Shown here: positions 22,722-52,500 of the stretch, piece by piece
How positions within the stretch are numbered: position 1 is the first letter of the stretch
Layout of the letters: every line of letters begins with the position of its first letter
Source of the DNA: Scenedesmus sp. ARA3
Taxonomy: Eukaryota; Chlorophyta; Chlorophyceae; Sphaeropleales; Scenedesmaceae
NCBI GenBank assembly: GCA_004335835.1
Contig: RWJK01001224.1
Coordinates: 1,185 to 65,184, forward strand
Length of the DNA stretch: 64,000 bases
Direction of reading: 5' to 3'
Notes under the pieces: generated by a model
Seen by the model: the letters and a program-made list of their open reading frames with translations, nothing else
Databases searched by the model: none
Told to the model about the DNA's origin: nothing
Position numbers and translations under genes: made by a program

Positions 22722-25700
22722 TCAGCTGCCGTCGCCAGCTTGAAAAGAGCGCCGTGTGCTGCTGGGTGCCATGAAAGGTGACACAAACACACTGCTGGGC
22801 AGCGGCGGCTGCAGCTGCGGCCCACTCATCCATGCAAATGGTGAGCTGCTACTGTCCAGTGCTGCCCTGCCTGGCAGCCCAAAGCCAACCACACCAGCAG
22901 CAGCAGCAGCAGCAGCAGATGGCACCGGGGTACCGGGGCCTGCGGCTGGCCTGGATGATGCTGCTACAGCTGCAGGTGCAAACGGGCTGCTGGGTTGCAC
23001 TACTGCTGCTGCTGCTGCTGGGCGGGGGCTGGAGGGTGGGGTGCCTTCTGCCATCTCAGTGAGGGAGGGCATGAAGACAAGGCCTGCAGCCGGCTGCTGC
23101 TGCTGCTGCTGCTGTGACAGCAGCTGCTCCTGCTGCCCGCCTGGCGTCCTTGGGGCCGGCAGCCCAACAGTAGCCACCGGACGGTCCGCCACAGCCGCTG
23201 CTGCTGCTGCTGTTGATGCTGCATTGGTGCGTGCCGCAGCAGCCTTGGCTTGCACTGCCTTCGCTGCTTTCTGCAGCAGCTGCTGCAGCTGGCTCTGCAC
23301 CTGCTCGAAGCTTGGGCGGGCCGCAGGGTTTACGTCCACGCAGGATTCGAACAGCGGCTGCAGCTGCAGCAGCTCTGGGGTGTTGAAGCCGTGCTGCAGG
23401 TCGTGCTGGTGGGGCCAGTGCAGCGGCCCCAGGCAGCCCACCGGGTCGCCAAAGCCGCCGATCTGCAGCAGCAGGAGATGCAAAGGTATGCAAGGTGTGA
23501 GGCGAGCAGCAGATGGAAAGCTCGGGAATGCGAGGCGTCCGAAGAGCGTGGTAAGGTGTAAGTTTGGGAAGTAGGTGTGCGGCTAGTCAACCGCCGCCAC
23601 TCACCACTACCAGCATCTGTTGATGGATGCTGTCCACCTCATTGCTGCGGTGACAATGAAGTAGCCATAATGAACTGCAACAGCAAGGACAGCTGCCAAC
23701 AGGATAATTGTGGGTGCGTCTGTGGCGCTACTTTATGGTAGTTTGGTATATTGGTAGGTTGCCGCCACTCACCACTTCCAGCAACTGCTGGTGGATGCTG
23801 TCCGCCTCATTTCCCCCAGCGACCACGCAGTAACCATGATGTGAAACATCCACAACAGCTGCAAACAGTTCACAATGCTGCCACAAAATAGCCGCCACTC
23901 ACCACTTGCAGCATCTGCTGGTGGATGCTGTCTGTGTCATCGCCACGGTGACAATGCAGTAGCCATGATAAAGTGCAACAGCAAGGACAGCTGCAAACAG
24001 TGTGATCGTGGGTGCGTCTGTGGCCCTACTGTATGGTGGTACATTAGCAGAATGCAGCCCACTCACCACTTCCAGCATCTGCTGGTGGATGCTGTCCGTC
24101 TCGAAGGGCAGCCGCCCCGTGAGCACCTCGTACATGATGCAGCCAAAGCTGTACACGTCCGCTGCCTTGCTCACAACAAAGCAGCCGTCCCCTGTGGCCT
24201 CAGGGCTGTGCAGCACCTCAGGTGCTAGCCACAGGCGGTTGGTGACTGTGTCGGTGAGCGCTGTCTCGCCGTCTTCACCAGTCCACTGCGCAAGGCCAAA
24301 GTCTGCAACCTGCAGAGTAGACCCAGGCAAACAGGTGCGGCACAATGGGTCAGGCAGCTGGATATGATATGAGCCACTGTAGTGAGGATATGCATGAGAT
24401 ATGATATGTGCCACTGTAGTGAGGATATGCATGAGAGTGCGCAAGCAGGAATGGTAAACAGGCAGGCAGGTGCGCGAGGGTGCAAGCACTGAGCTGTGGA
24501 CCGCATCGAGCCAATCTACCACAAGACTCATCGCCTGCTCCTTAGTGGCATAGGAGCGCGGACTGGCTGCCAGGAACAGGGCAGAATATGTCTGTACTCA
24601 TGCTCTGCACGCTGCTCAATGGTGTCACTTATATAATATGCAGCATATCAGCCGGGCTCACCTTGATGCTCCAGCTGTCAGGCCGCAGCCCCGACAGCAG
24701 CAGGTTGGGTGCCCGCAGGTCACAATGCAGCACAGAAGCCAGCAAGCTTCCGCTATTCAGCCGCTGGGTACTGCCATGCCTGGACCCTGGCCCTGCTGCT
24801 GCTGATGTGCTGCTGCTGATCCCTGCCTGCAGCAGCTGGCTGCTGCTGTTGCTGCGTGACGAGGGCGCGAGCGCTGCTGCCGCTGCTGCTGCGCCGCCGC
24901 CCTGGGCGGTATGCAGAAAGGACATCGCACATGCCACCTCGTGCAGCAGCTTCAGCACCCGAAAGGGTGTGAATTGCGGCTTGTGCAGCGCGTGGTGTAG
25001 CGAGCCGCTGTTACACAACTCCATCACAATTGCGGGCGTCTCATCTAAGCTGACCCCTAAGCACCGCACAATGTTGGGGTGCTGGCTCGACAGCATCATG
25101 CTCGCCTCCCGTTTCAGCAGCTGCAGCAGCTGCTGCTGCTCCTGCGGGCTGCCGCTGCTGCTGCTGCTGCCGCACTGCTTGGCGGCGTCTTCTGCTGCTC
25201 GCTGCTCGCTGGGGTTACGCTCTGGCAGAAGCTCCAAGCATTTGACTGCCACCTGCGTGCCTTTGAGTGAGGCTGCAAAGACAGTTCCTGCAAGCAGGCA
25301 GCCACAGCAGAGGCCACGATGAAGCAATGCAATGCAAAGCAGCATGCAGCAAGCTGGCATTTGACTGCCACCTGTGTGCCTTTGAGTGAGGCTGCAAAGA
25401 CAGTTCCTGCAAGCAGGCGGAACCAGCGAACGAAAATAAGCTTTACAATGCTATGAAGCACGAAGCAAGCTGGCTTCCAGGTCACACAGAGCGCATTGTG
25501 TGCCTTTGAGTGAGGCTGCAAAAAAGTTCTGCAAGCAAGCAGCGACAGCAGCAGCCAGAATGAAGCAATGCAATGCAACAGGAAGCAAGCTGGCTTGCCA
25601 GGTCAAGTGCAGCTTCCCCATCATGAGTCTATAAGGCATGCAGCTGGTGCAGCAGCTGCTTGCGCAGCGCAGGGCGATGCAGACACCCACGCAGGGAGCG

Positions 25701-26759
25701 CTGTGTGCGCAGTTCAATTCCTGCAAGCCTGCAACATAGCTCCCTGAAAGCGCACCGTATGCTCCCTGCCCCAGTGGCTTCTGTATCGCCAGCTCTTGCC
25801 AGGGCACCATGCGCACTGGCACTGCAAACTGCATGCAGCTGAAGCTGTCCTCGTCAGCAGCAGCAGCAGCAGCAGCAGCGAGTGCGGCCTGCTCTGCTAG
25901 TGACAGCCCAGGCTGAGGTGTCCTTGGGGGCTCAGGGCCTGGCGTGTGCAGTGGGGCTGATGGCTGTGATGGCAGATCGAACCTGCGGGGTGAACAGAAT
26001 CGAAGGTGAGTCACGTGACACGGGGGGGAATTTATTGTGCGACAGCCAGGCAGTGCTGACGGAAGCAGTGGGGCGGGACACACCAGCGGGTGCACCCTAA
26101 GTCTGTGGTGAAGCTCAGTTTGGGTGTGGGTTTTCGGAGACTAATTGACATACAGCGTGACGCTGCTAGGAATGGGAAGATGAGGACGCGATGCAATTGG
26201 ATGAAGACCTTGATTGCCTACTGGGGCATGCACATGGATGCAAACGTGCCAGCGAGGAAACACCAACGGTGTAGGGGCCAGCTGGCACTCACAAGCTGTC
26301 TTCCAGCTGTTGGCTGCACTGCAGGATCTTCTTGATAGTGCTCAGCAGCAGCAGCTGCATCAGCAGCTGCCACAGCACTGCACTGTGGGACAGCTCATGG
26401 GCCACTGCTGTGACACATTTGACAGCACTGTCCAAGCGCCGCAGCATGACCTGTGTCTCTGAGGCCCCAGCATCCATGAGGCCACATGTCTTGGCCTGCG
26501 GTCAAAGCAAAATGTTTGGGGCCTTAGTTTCGGTCAACGTAGCTGCGACATAAGCAGGGCTGGTGGTGCTGCTGCAGCAAACTGGGTGAAGGTAGCACTG
26601 GGTTGTAGGTGTGCAGCTGCCCTGCGCATCGCTTACCTTGCTGAGCTTATTCTCGGCGTCGATAACAGCGTTTTTGACGGATACATTAAACAGCAACTTG
26701 TAGAGGCCACTGTCCAACCATGCCAGAGCAGGCTCTTCAATGGGACCGGGTGGTGCCAT
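22722..26759 (-). CDS. TKL-type serine/threonine protein kinase
   Basis: Six exons keep frame: 26759-26637, 26495-26293, 25982-25756, 25287-24662, 24309-24067, 23462-22722, giving ~720 residues. Start chosen at MAPPGPIEEP because an in-frame TAG lies shortly upstream. Residues 1-110 form helices (LDSGLYKLLFNVSVKNAV, LWQLLMQLLLLSTIKKIL). The kinase domain (~170-530) shows the glycine loop GQGAYG (split by an intron), VAVKC with the ATP-binding Lys, HPNIVRCLGVSLDE, catalytic loop HCDLRAPNLLL (HRD with Cys in place of Arg), VADFGLAQ, APEVL, DVYSFGCIMYEVLTGRLPF and RPSFEQVQ. These are hallmarks of the Raf/CTR1-like TKL group common in green algae. All catalytic residues except the HRD Arg are present, so activity is plausible. 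An Ala/Gln/Ser-rich tail of ~170 residues follows. No signal peptide is evident. Substrate is unknown. Confidence 0.9.
23598..23945 (-). repeat. Three truncated copies of kinase exon 5 end
   Basis: Copies near 23600, 23768 and 23892 (+ strand) each contain the last ~40-50 bp of exon 24309-24067 (D.IHQQ(M/L)L..V) and its GTGAGT donor, followed by intron-like sequence that is itself repeated. They lie downstream of the exon in gene direction with spacing of about 125-170 bp. Confidence 0.9.
25350..25548 (-). repeat. Two truncated 5' copies of kinase exon 4
   Basis: Copies at about 25355-25410 and 25495-25535 hold the intron end, acceptor and first ~45 bp of exon 25287-24662 (TVFAASLKGTQVAVK), then diverge. 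The flanking intron sequence is duplicated too, giving a ~120-bp unit. They lie upstream of the functional exon. Confidence 0.9.
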
Positions 26760-27666
26760 GTCGCGTTGCTTGGCCAAGATGGCTGTCGGCTACTCCATAC
26801 GCAACACCAACTGTTGGAAGCGCTTGAAAAGCAACCGCATCGACTTTAGGCGCTGTAGTATTGTGTTGAATGTGATCGTGGCACGTATCACCCAAAGGAT
26901 GCACGGTGTGCGCTTGGCTTGTCGCTGTAAAACAAGTGATACGAACTACTTCCGCATACTGGGGGCGAATCCTGTTGTTTCGTCGGGAGTTTTGTTGTCA
27001 TTGCGGAAGCCCAGAGGCCTGAAGCTCAAGTGCCTGCGAGCTGCGACGCCAATCTGAAAATTTCGGGGGGAGTCTTTGCTCTGACTTTATCTACAAGCTG
27101 TCGATCGGCATGTGATCGTGACCCATCGCTCGAGCAATTGGATTGTTTGCACCTGCCGCTGCTACAGCGATCCGAGTAGAACCTGAAGTTTTATATTTTT
27201 GACCTGTATCATAAATGCAGACATGCAGTGGTGCTGGGATAATCGGTGCACCAAGGCAGGGTGACACCACAAGTGAGGTTCATGTGCCTTGCAGGAGCAG
27301 CATCGTAGCCGGACGTGGCTCAGTTGCACCATACCAGCAGTTGTAACCTCAAGTACTAGCGCAGATGGAGGCGTATGCGGCCGTAGAAGCAGCAGGGCCC
27401 AAGTGCGGGTACCATTTGGGCACCAGTGCTAGAAGCTCCAGTGTGCCACCAAGCACAGCAAAGCAGCACACCAATTCCCACCGCACAGCATGGAGGCTAT
27501 ACGCTGTTGTTAATACGCTGGCATATCTGATGCCAGCCCACACCCCCCCCCTTCCCTTGCACCTGAGCGCGCAGTACCGATGCTGCGGGTGCTGCTGCTG
27601 TCTATGTTTCTTGCTGCAGTGACACCTGCCTGAGCCCCTTTGCGGCGTGTAGCAGCAGCAGCAGCT
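26760..27666. other. Divergent intergenic region between two kinase genes
   Basis: This 907-bp region separates the minus-strand TKL kinase from the plus-strand giant kinase gene and so should contain both promoters. A run of nine C lies near 27542-27551. No specific promoter motif or further gene is recognised. Confidence 0.45.
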
Positions 27667-45157
<17,491 letters not shown>

Positions 45158-46562
45158 GGCTGCAGTAGATGTGAACGTGTACAGGTGTTCATCCTGTTTG
45201 TATGCGGTCAGCGGCGTTGGTGGATATTAGTGGCCTTGCACCAAAGGCTACAATGCGGAGTGGCAAGTCACGGCTTTGTATAAGCATCATGGGCGAGAAG
45301 CTGGGTTCAAACATCGTGTGTGTCAAAAGCTGTGTGCAGTACTTGACACCAATGCATCCCAGCATCCGGGTGAAGCATCACTGGATGCTGCATCAGTGTA
45401 GTTGCATAAATGTTGCGCACACAGAGGTGACATGTCTTTACTTCACATGCATTGAAGGTTGCTATGAATTAGCAAGGGCCTTGCATATTGCACACACTGC
45501 TTTCAGTTCTTGGGGTTCAGAGGTTGTAAACTTCACGATCAAGCTCTGCTGGCGTGGCGGCAGTACCCCTACTGTGTACATTGCAGGTTATACTACATGC
45601 TGCATGGCCTGGCAGTTGTCAGGTCGCAGGTGATACTGGTTGCCGTGGGGCAGCATGCTCTCAAGACGCGCATGCTGGCGCTCCGCGTTCGTCCCATGTT
45701 GAACATACACTCATGTCGCACAATCCCTCAGTTGGCACACGTGTACATTCGAAGCGTGGACCGTAATTGTTCTGATACGTGTTGCAGCAACCAGTAGGAT
45801 GTGGACAGCCTTTTAGTCGTTACAGCTCATCTTGGGCTTGATGTTCACAACACACTGCATGTGATGCAGCGGTTGCCGTGGTCGCGTGTGACACAGCCTG
45901 AGTGAGTCAGAGAGGGACCCTTGTTTTGATGGCCTTTGCTGAGAGGAGTTGCGATACGGTAACACCCTTTTTTTAAATAAGCAGAGTTGATCGTAGTTGG
46001 GTCGAGGCGGACGCATACTAAAATCACAGAGCCAAGACACCGGCAGTACATGTGGCACATGAGCTGTACAGCTCAACAGCAAGGCCCGACCATGATGGTC
46101 AGCGCGCAAGCAAGTGATACGCCAAGGTTGGACGGAACTGCAAATTGCGTTTGCAAATAGCCGCTCAGCGGCTCAGTCATTGCGCGGGGTGTACTTTTAC
46201 TTGCATTTCGTCACCTCCCCGCACGCTGCACAACATTTAACGCCGCAGAATACCTTTCAGCTCAAAAAGCGCTGGATCGAGTGCGACATGAACTCGGGGG
46301 CTGTATACGCCAAGTTGGCTTTGTCCCGAGGTTGTACCAACCTCGGGTACCAAGGTGCAGGCCCGCTTCGGGTGAGCTTCTAGGCTGCAGCCCAACCAGT
46401 GGAACGCTGGCAGGCGCGGAAGCACGGACGAACCCGCGTCCAGCAAAAGTATCGACACATATTCTAGCAGTGCACGAAGCATGCTGCCTCGCACGCAACC
46501 CAGCAAGTTCTTGTTGTACAAAGTCCACAGTTCGCCAGTGTTCGGACTACACCCCAGCAGCC
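45158..46562. other. Intergenic region before the beta-helix gene
   Basis: About 1.4 kb. A TGTAA motif near 45526 could serve the giant kinase gene. Open frames here (e.g. 45202-45633) have no recognisable domain. The right end should hold the promoter of the beta-helix gene; no clear TATA element was recognised. Confidence 0.45.
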
Positions 46563-49500
46563 ATGGCGCCATTCAGATGGCCACCAAGCTTACGAGCCAC
46601 ACCTCAGCAAACGCTTCTGCGTTACGTAGTTGCTGCAGCTGTGCTGCTGGTCTTTGCTATACCAAATGCGTCAGGCCAGGCACATGCAGACTGCAGGCTG
46701 CTGTTGCAGGGCTACGGCCACAACAGTAGCAGCAGCAGCAGCAGCAACAGCAGTAGGGAGAACCTTGGAGTAGCAGTGTCAGCTCTGTCCTGCAACAGCT
46801 CAAATGGAGCCCCAGTAGCTGTGGCTATCAACAGCACATGGCTTCAGAAGCATGCGGCAGCCTTCACTGGTGTCAGGATCCTCGAGGATGAGAACAGTGT
46901 GTCTTCCTGCAAGGCCGATGCAGCAGCAGCCTACATAGCACCCATCCATGCACTGCTGTACTTCTGCAGCAGTGACCACCACATCACGTTGCTGCAACCT
47001 GTGGTGCAAAATCTGTGGCTGCCATGGACTCTGTCAGATGACAGCAGCAACAGCAGCAGCAGTGCCTGGCATCAGGGCGTCCTGGCGTTTGGCAGCAGCG
47101 TCAATGCCAGCATAGTAAATGGCAGATTTTCAGACAACTTTGCAGGCACCCTGCTTGTAGCAAGGCAGCAGGCAGTGGTGTCGATCACAGACAGCACTTT
47201 CCTGCGGTGCAATAGCTTGGAAGGAGGTAATAATACAACAGCATGTTATCAGCGTGGTAACTGGCATTGAAATATGCCAGTATGCACCTTGTTGAGCAAC
47301 TATATGCATGGTTGCATTCAGATCAATGTCATGCACATGGCAGTCACAACACGTAGCCAATTGCAGCATCTCACAATGCAGAAGCTGCCAGGCCTTACAT
47401 GGTTTGCACCCTTGATAAAATCAGAATATATATGCTCTATATAGAGCAAAAAGACGGAATATGAGTGGCAATGTTGTTCACCAGCAGTGGACGCACAGAA
47501 TGGCAAAGCATACTTTTCGGACTGCTTTTCCGCGATCCTGCTAGACTGCACAGCAACTTATGCACCTCGCACTGAATGCTTTGTGAAATTTGCGTCCCGC
47601 GCCGCCCCTACTGCCTTGCAGGTGTGCTGCACCTAGCTGGATCTGCCAACGCAACAATAAAAAAACAGCCGCATGCTAGAATTGGCAGCTGCAGCTTCTG
47701 GAGGTGCTGCATACATCACAGACAACAGCAGCCTTAGCGTCAGCAGCAGCACCATACAAGGCAACTCAGCACAGTTGGGAGCAGGGTTCGTCTGCCAAAA
47801 TGGCAGCACATTGATTGTTAGGGAGTCCCTCTTGCTAAGAAACAGTGCAACGGAGGGAGCATGCATCTGGTCCTGGAGGAATTGCAAGGTGCACAGCTCA
47901 TGCATGACGCAAGGCGGTCGAAAGTATGCAACATTTGCTGCATCAAAAGCTGCATAGACGATTGCACAAGTGTGGCGGTTGGAGGTGCATCTCACGTCTC
48001 TACAGGGTCAAACAAGGCAGTTGCACTTCACGTGACGGGTTTGAGTACAGGGTTCAAACCTAGCAGCAGGGACTGTTGCTTTGCTTACAATCAATGTCTT
48101 CGACAAGCGACACTTGCTAGAAATTGATTGTGCTGACCATGTTGCTGCACACAGGTGGTTCTAGATGGCGTATCCTTGCGCGACAACAAGGCAGACCGGG
48201 GTGGTGCAGTGATTGTTGGCGGCAGCACATCAGTGAGAGCTAGCGGCTGCTTGGTAGCCAAAAATAGATCTACTGCAGCGGCAAGATTGTACTTGTACAT
48301 CAACAACAGTTTCAAACTGTTGTCAGTGACATTGGTCAACAACACTGCGCATGATGATGGAGTAGGCGTGCGCGCTAACCACTCAGCTCAGGTTTGTTGT
48401 GTAGGGGCTGAGCTTGGCCAACAACCATTGCACACCCCTGCCACTGGCCATTGTGCTCATTCATGTAGCTGTTCTGACAGCAAGTCAAAATGATGCATCA
48501 GCTGTACGGCTGCCAAATCACGTATCATACATGCACATCCACACCAAGCTGCACATATTTATTACAGTTTGAAGCAGTCTACCCACATGTCTATGACACG
48601 CCAACCTTCAGCAGTGTTTGTGAAAAAACTGTGACAACTTCATATCAAACACCTCATACACTGAGGGCATGCACTGGGGCATGTTCCGCCCTGCGTGCAG
48701 GTGGCTGTGCACAACTGCAGCTTCGTTTCAAACAGGGCTAGCATCAATGCTGGTGCCATGAGCCTATTGGGCTTCAGCAATGCTACTATCAGGTGCGAGG
48801 CGCTTTGCCGCAAGCTGCCTGTACTACATACTGCCGCAACATTGCTGTCAATGTTTACTTTTGCACATCAGTGTGCAGCTCAACGAACCATCTGTTGTTG
48901 TTGCTGCTGTTGCTGTTGCTCAGCAGCAACAGTGTTGCTTGTAGCTTGCTGCGGAAGTCAGAACAGCCGCAGTATCAGCAAGCGTCACTTGATGTGTCAG
49001 CACTCAAACATGCTTGCCTTAGGTGAAAAAGCAGCCATCCCGGCAGGCGCTGCTGATTTAATTGTGCATACTGCGGTAGAGGGAGAAAGAAAAGTTAGGT
49101 TGTGTATAGCTGTGTGTCTAGCCGATATTCAACACCAGAGATACTCGCATGTATACGGTTGCACCATGTGCGACTTTTCTTTGATGTCCACTTTAGCTTA
49201 GCATGCTAAGCCAAGTCGATATACTCCTCACCGTGGCTGCAGAGGAACCAGGTTCAGCAACAATACTGCCCGTTTTGCGGGAACTCTGGCCGCTCATGGC
49301 AACTCGACACTGGAGCTAGACGGCGCCCACCTGGAGCATAACAGCGCCACGGATGAGGATGGAGCTGTCCTGGTTGGTGACAACGCGCAGGTGCGAGATC
49401 GGGTGGTACAAGCATCACCGCGCACAATGTTGCACTCCTCAACCAGATCAGTTGTTGCGGACCACCACCAGATCAACCAGAAACAAAGTTCTGGGAGAGT

Positions 49501-52500
49501 CTCCTTACAGTTGCTCTTGCTCTATGTCACATATTAATGCTGCCATAAGCAAGGTTGTGCCGATCTATATGTCTGAGTTGTGTCCTTTTCTGCCCTTGCA
49601 TGTAGTTGACCGTGCACGACAGCAGCTTCCGCGCAAACTTTGGAAACAATAGTGGAGGTGCCCTTACCCTTTGGGAAACAGGTCGCGCGGTGATACGGCA
49701 AGTCCCCTTCTGAGCAGACCGAGCTCAGTCATGAGAGCTTTCTGCCTAATCACTACTGATGCGGATTACGCTGAGCAAGGCACGGTGTCTGCTTGCAATG
49801 CAAGCAGTTCCATGCTTGCATAGTTAAATACAAGTGGATTATGAATGCACGTTTCTTGGCGCACACCAATGCATTGTGCTGGATGGATATGTATAGTATG
49901 AATTGGGCACACTTGACAAGTCTTACAAGTAAGACTGCGCATGAGGAAGCCCAGGCAAGCGTTGCAAGGTGACACTTCACATGTGCATCACATATGATGC
50001 ATTGACGTATTTTCAAATTGTACTATGTGCAGAATCACCTGAACGCCTGTGTGTACAGCCATCCGATTGCAAGTGCTTTCTCCGGTGCATTGACTACTCA
50101 GCTTTCTTTCGATATCCACACTTGTTGCTAAGGATACACATTGCTGCACTGCAGGAGGACAGCGTTTGACGCCAACAACGCAACTAATGCGGGAGGCATG
50201 CGTTGCTTGGGAAACAGCACAGCGCAGCTGCACACGGTGTCCTTTGTCAACAACTATGCGGGGAGCTATGGTGCAGGGATTTCAATTGAAGAAAGGGCAC
50301 AGGTATGTTTGCTGTCATTAGCACATGCATGTTATACTGCATCTTGGTGCACACCTACACTAGAGAGGGGTAGTTAATTGTGGGTCTTGGCATCATCTGC
50401 AGACTACCTATGTAGAACAATGATATGAGCAATGGAATCTGGCTTCACAGGTCACAACAGCAATAGCAGCTTCATGCAGTGCACCCAATTATTCTGCACC
50501 TGCTGTAGGTGTCAGGTGTTCTTGATGACCATTCAAACCAGTGGGTTCTTCAACATGAATCATAAGTCAAACGAATTGTGTAGTGACACTTATAAGTTAG
50601 ATATAACAAACAGTACATGACTGACCTGCCTTGGGCATTAGCCGAGCGAGCCGACGTACCTCTCTGAGCGGTGGCATGGCTTGAAGGTTGTAACTGTACC
50701 CAATTTCTCCCTCATTGCTTGGGCAGAAAAACGAACTCACCCGCCAATGCTTTGATCCTAGTTGCAACTTCAGTCCAGCCACGGCGTGTTAATACAGGAT
50801 TTGAACATGTCTCGAACCTGGATGTCCAGCATACCATGTTGGTGTTTCACCACTAAATTTACCCAATCTGATCTAAAAGGTTTAGTTTCTGAGATATGAG
50901 CTGCTGGTGCGCTGCAGGCTGCCATGGAGAACTGCACCTTCAGGCACAATGTGGCCACCAACAATGGAGCTGCCATTCGTATGACTGGATTTAGTCGCTT
51001 GAACGTGAAGTGGGTGCCGCTACAACATGTGCCTCATGGAGCCCTGCCTTATCATAAGAGTACTACCATCAGCAGTTAGCGGCTGCAACATGCGCCTCAT
51101 GCAGCCCTGCCTTATCATAAATATACTACCATTAGCAGTCAATAGATGTCATGGCGTACCACACTTGCGCAACAGACACTTGCCAATTATTGCAGCATCA
51201 TTGTCATGTACAGGTTCGAGCTTGTTCCGTTTCTTGCTCAGCTCTTGCAAGTGCAAGAGCGGTTGCTTCCTCACTTGCTAGCACGGTGTTGTGGTGCTGA
51301 TGCCTCGCTGCTTGTTTCGTGGCTGCTCACTGCAGGCACAGCATGCTTGCAAACAACAACGCCACATATGCAGCAGGCTTGGATGTTGCCGACAACGCCA
51401 CTGTTGAGCTGCTTGGCTGCACTTTGCAAGACAACAGTGTGTCTAACGACGGCGCCGGCATGGCAACCAGGAATTTTGCTCAGGTAATAGCAGCAGGACC
51501 TGGGCGGTCTGCGTACATCGCCAATGTTCAAATGGCAGCATGCATACTCTTGCACAAAATCACGGGAGTGGCAATGCATCACATTTGGTCCTAGATGAAC
51601 TACTTGATCAATCAAGCAAGGCAAAACCGTCGCAGCATTACATTTGCTGAGGTGAATTTACAGCTCAAAGTATGTTTGCTGTAGATTATGGTGATGATGG
51701 ACACTGGCATGTGGCTGCCATTGCCTTCGGCTCCGCTGCTGTAGCTGACAATGCACAACTGCACAGTGGCGGGCCACCGGGCAGGCGAAACTGCTTGCCT
51801 GCATGCAGTTGGCTTCAGCAACATCAGCATCAGGTGCGGTGCGCAATGGCATATGACGTGTTTGTAGCGAGCGGTCGTCGTGGTGCTGACATGTCAATGA
51901 TTTGTGCTGATTCAACTGCATCCCATCATCATTGACAACATATGGTCATGCCTTTCAACAACCTACTAGTTTGTGACAACCGACATCAGCATTTGTTGTT
52001 AAGTCAACCATTTATACAATACAATACACAATACACTTTTGGGACTGAACCCGACCCCAGGCACTAGCCCAGCGAGCCGCTATTCCGCTCATGGGGGATA
52101 GTAGTAATTGTACCCAGTCTTTTCCTTCGTTGTTTGGGCGATCAAAACCAGCCGCGCAAGTCCGTCAATTCCAGTTACTTTTTATCCCCAGCCACGGGCC
52201 ATAGTCGCAAGCTTTTAATAAAGGGGAGCATTTGATAAAGGGCATTATATGGAGTAAGAGCTCTACTGAGGTAACACACACCGTGTGTTTTTTTGGCTAG
52301 AATGAGTCGAGGATGCTCTGACCCTTGTGACGTGCGAATATAGACCAAGAATGCGTAACTGATGAACAAGTCGCTTGTATGGTTGTCGTAGAATTGCTAT
52401 ACCAGATGTTGCCNNNNCCCCCCCTCATGACTTTGTTGCTGGTATAAGATGCCGCTTAGCAGAGTGCTGGTGCTGATTATGGTTACAGTGAATGCCGTTT

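Noticed and set aside
27640..27666. Upstream extension of the giant kinase start
   Set aside because: The frame is open but lacks an ATG; the ATG at 27667 has good context and an in-phase first donor.
45202..45633. Open frame between the giant kinase and beta-helix genes
   Set aside because: No recognisable protein family, no signal or repeat, and it lies in likely 3' UTR/intergenic DNA.
48000..48070. B-box-like GGTTCAAACCT in a beta-helix gene intron
   Set aside because: No A box, tail or second copy nearby; insufficient for a SINE or tRNA call.
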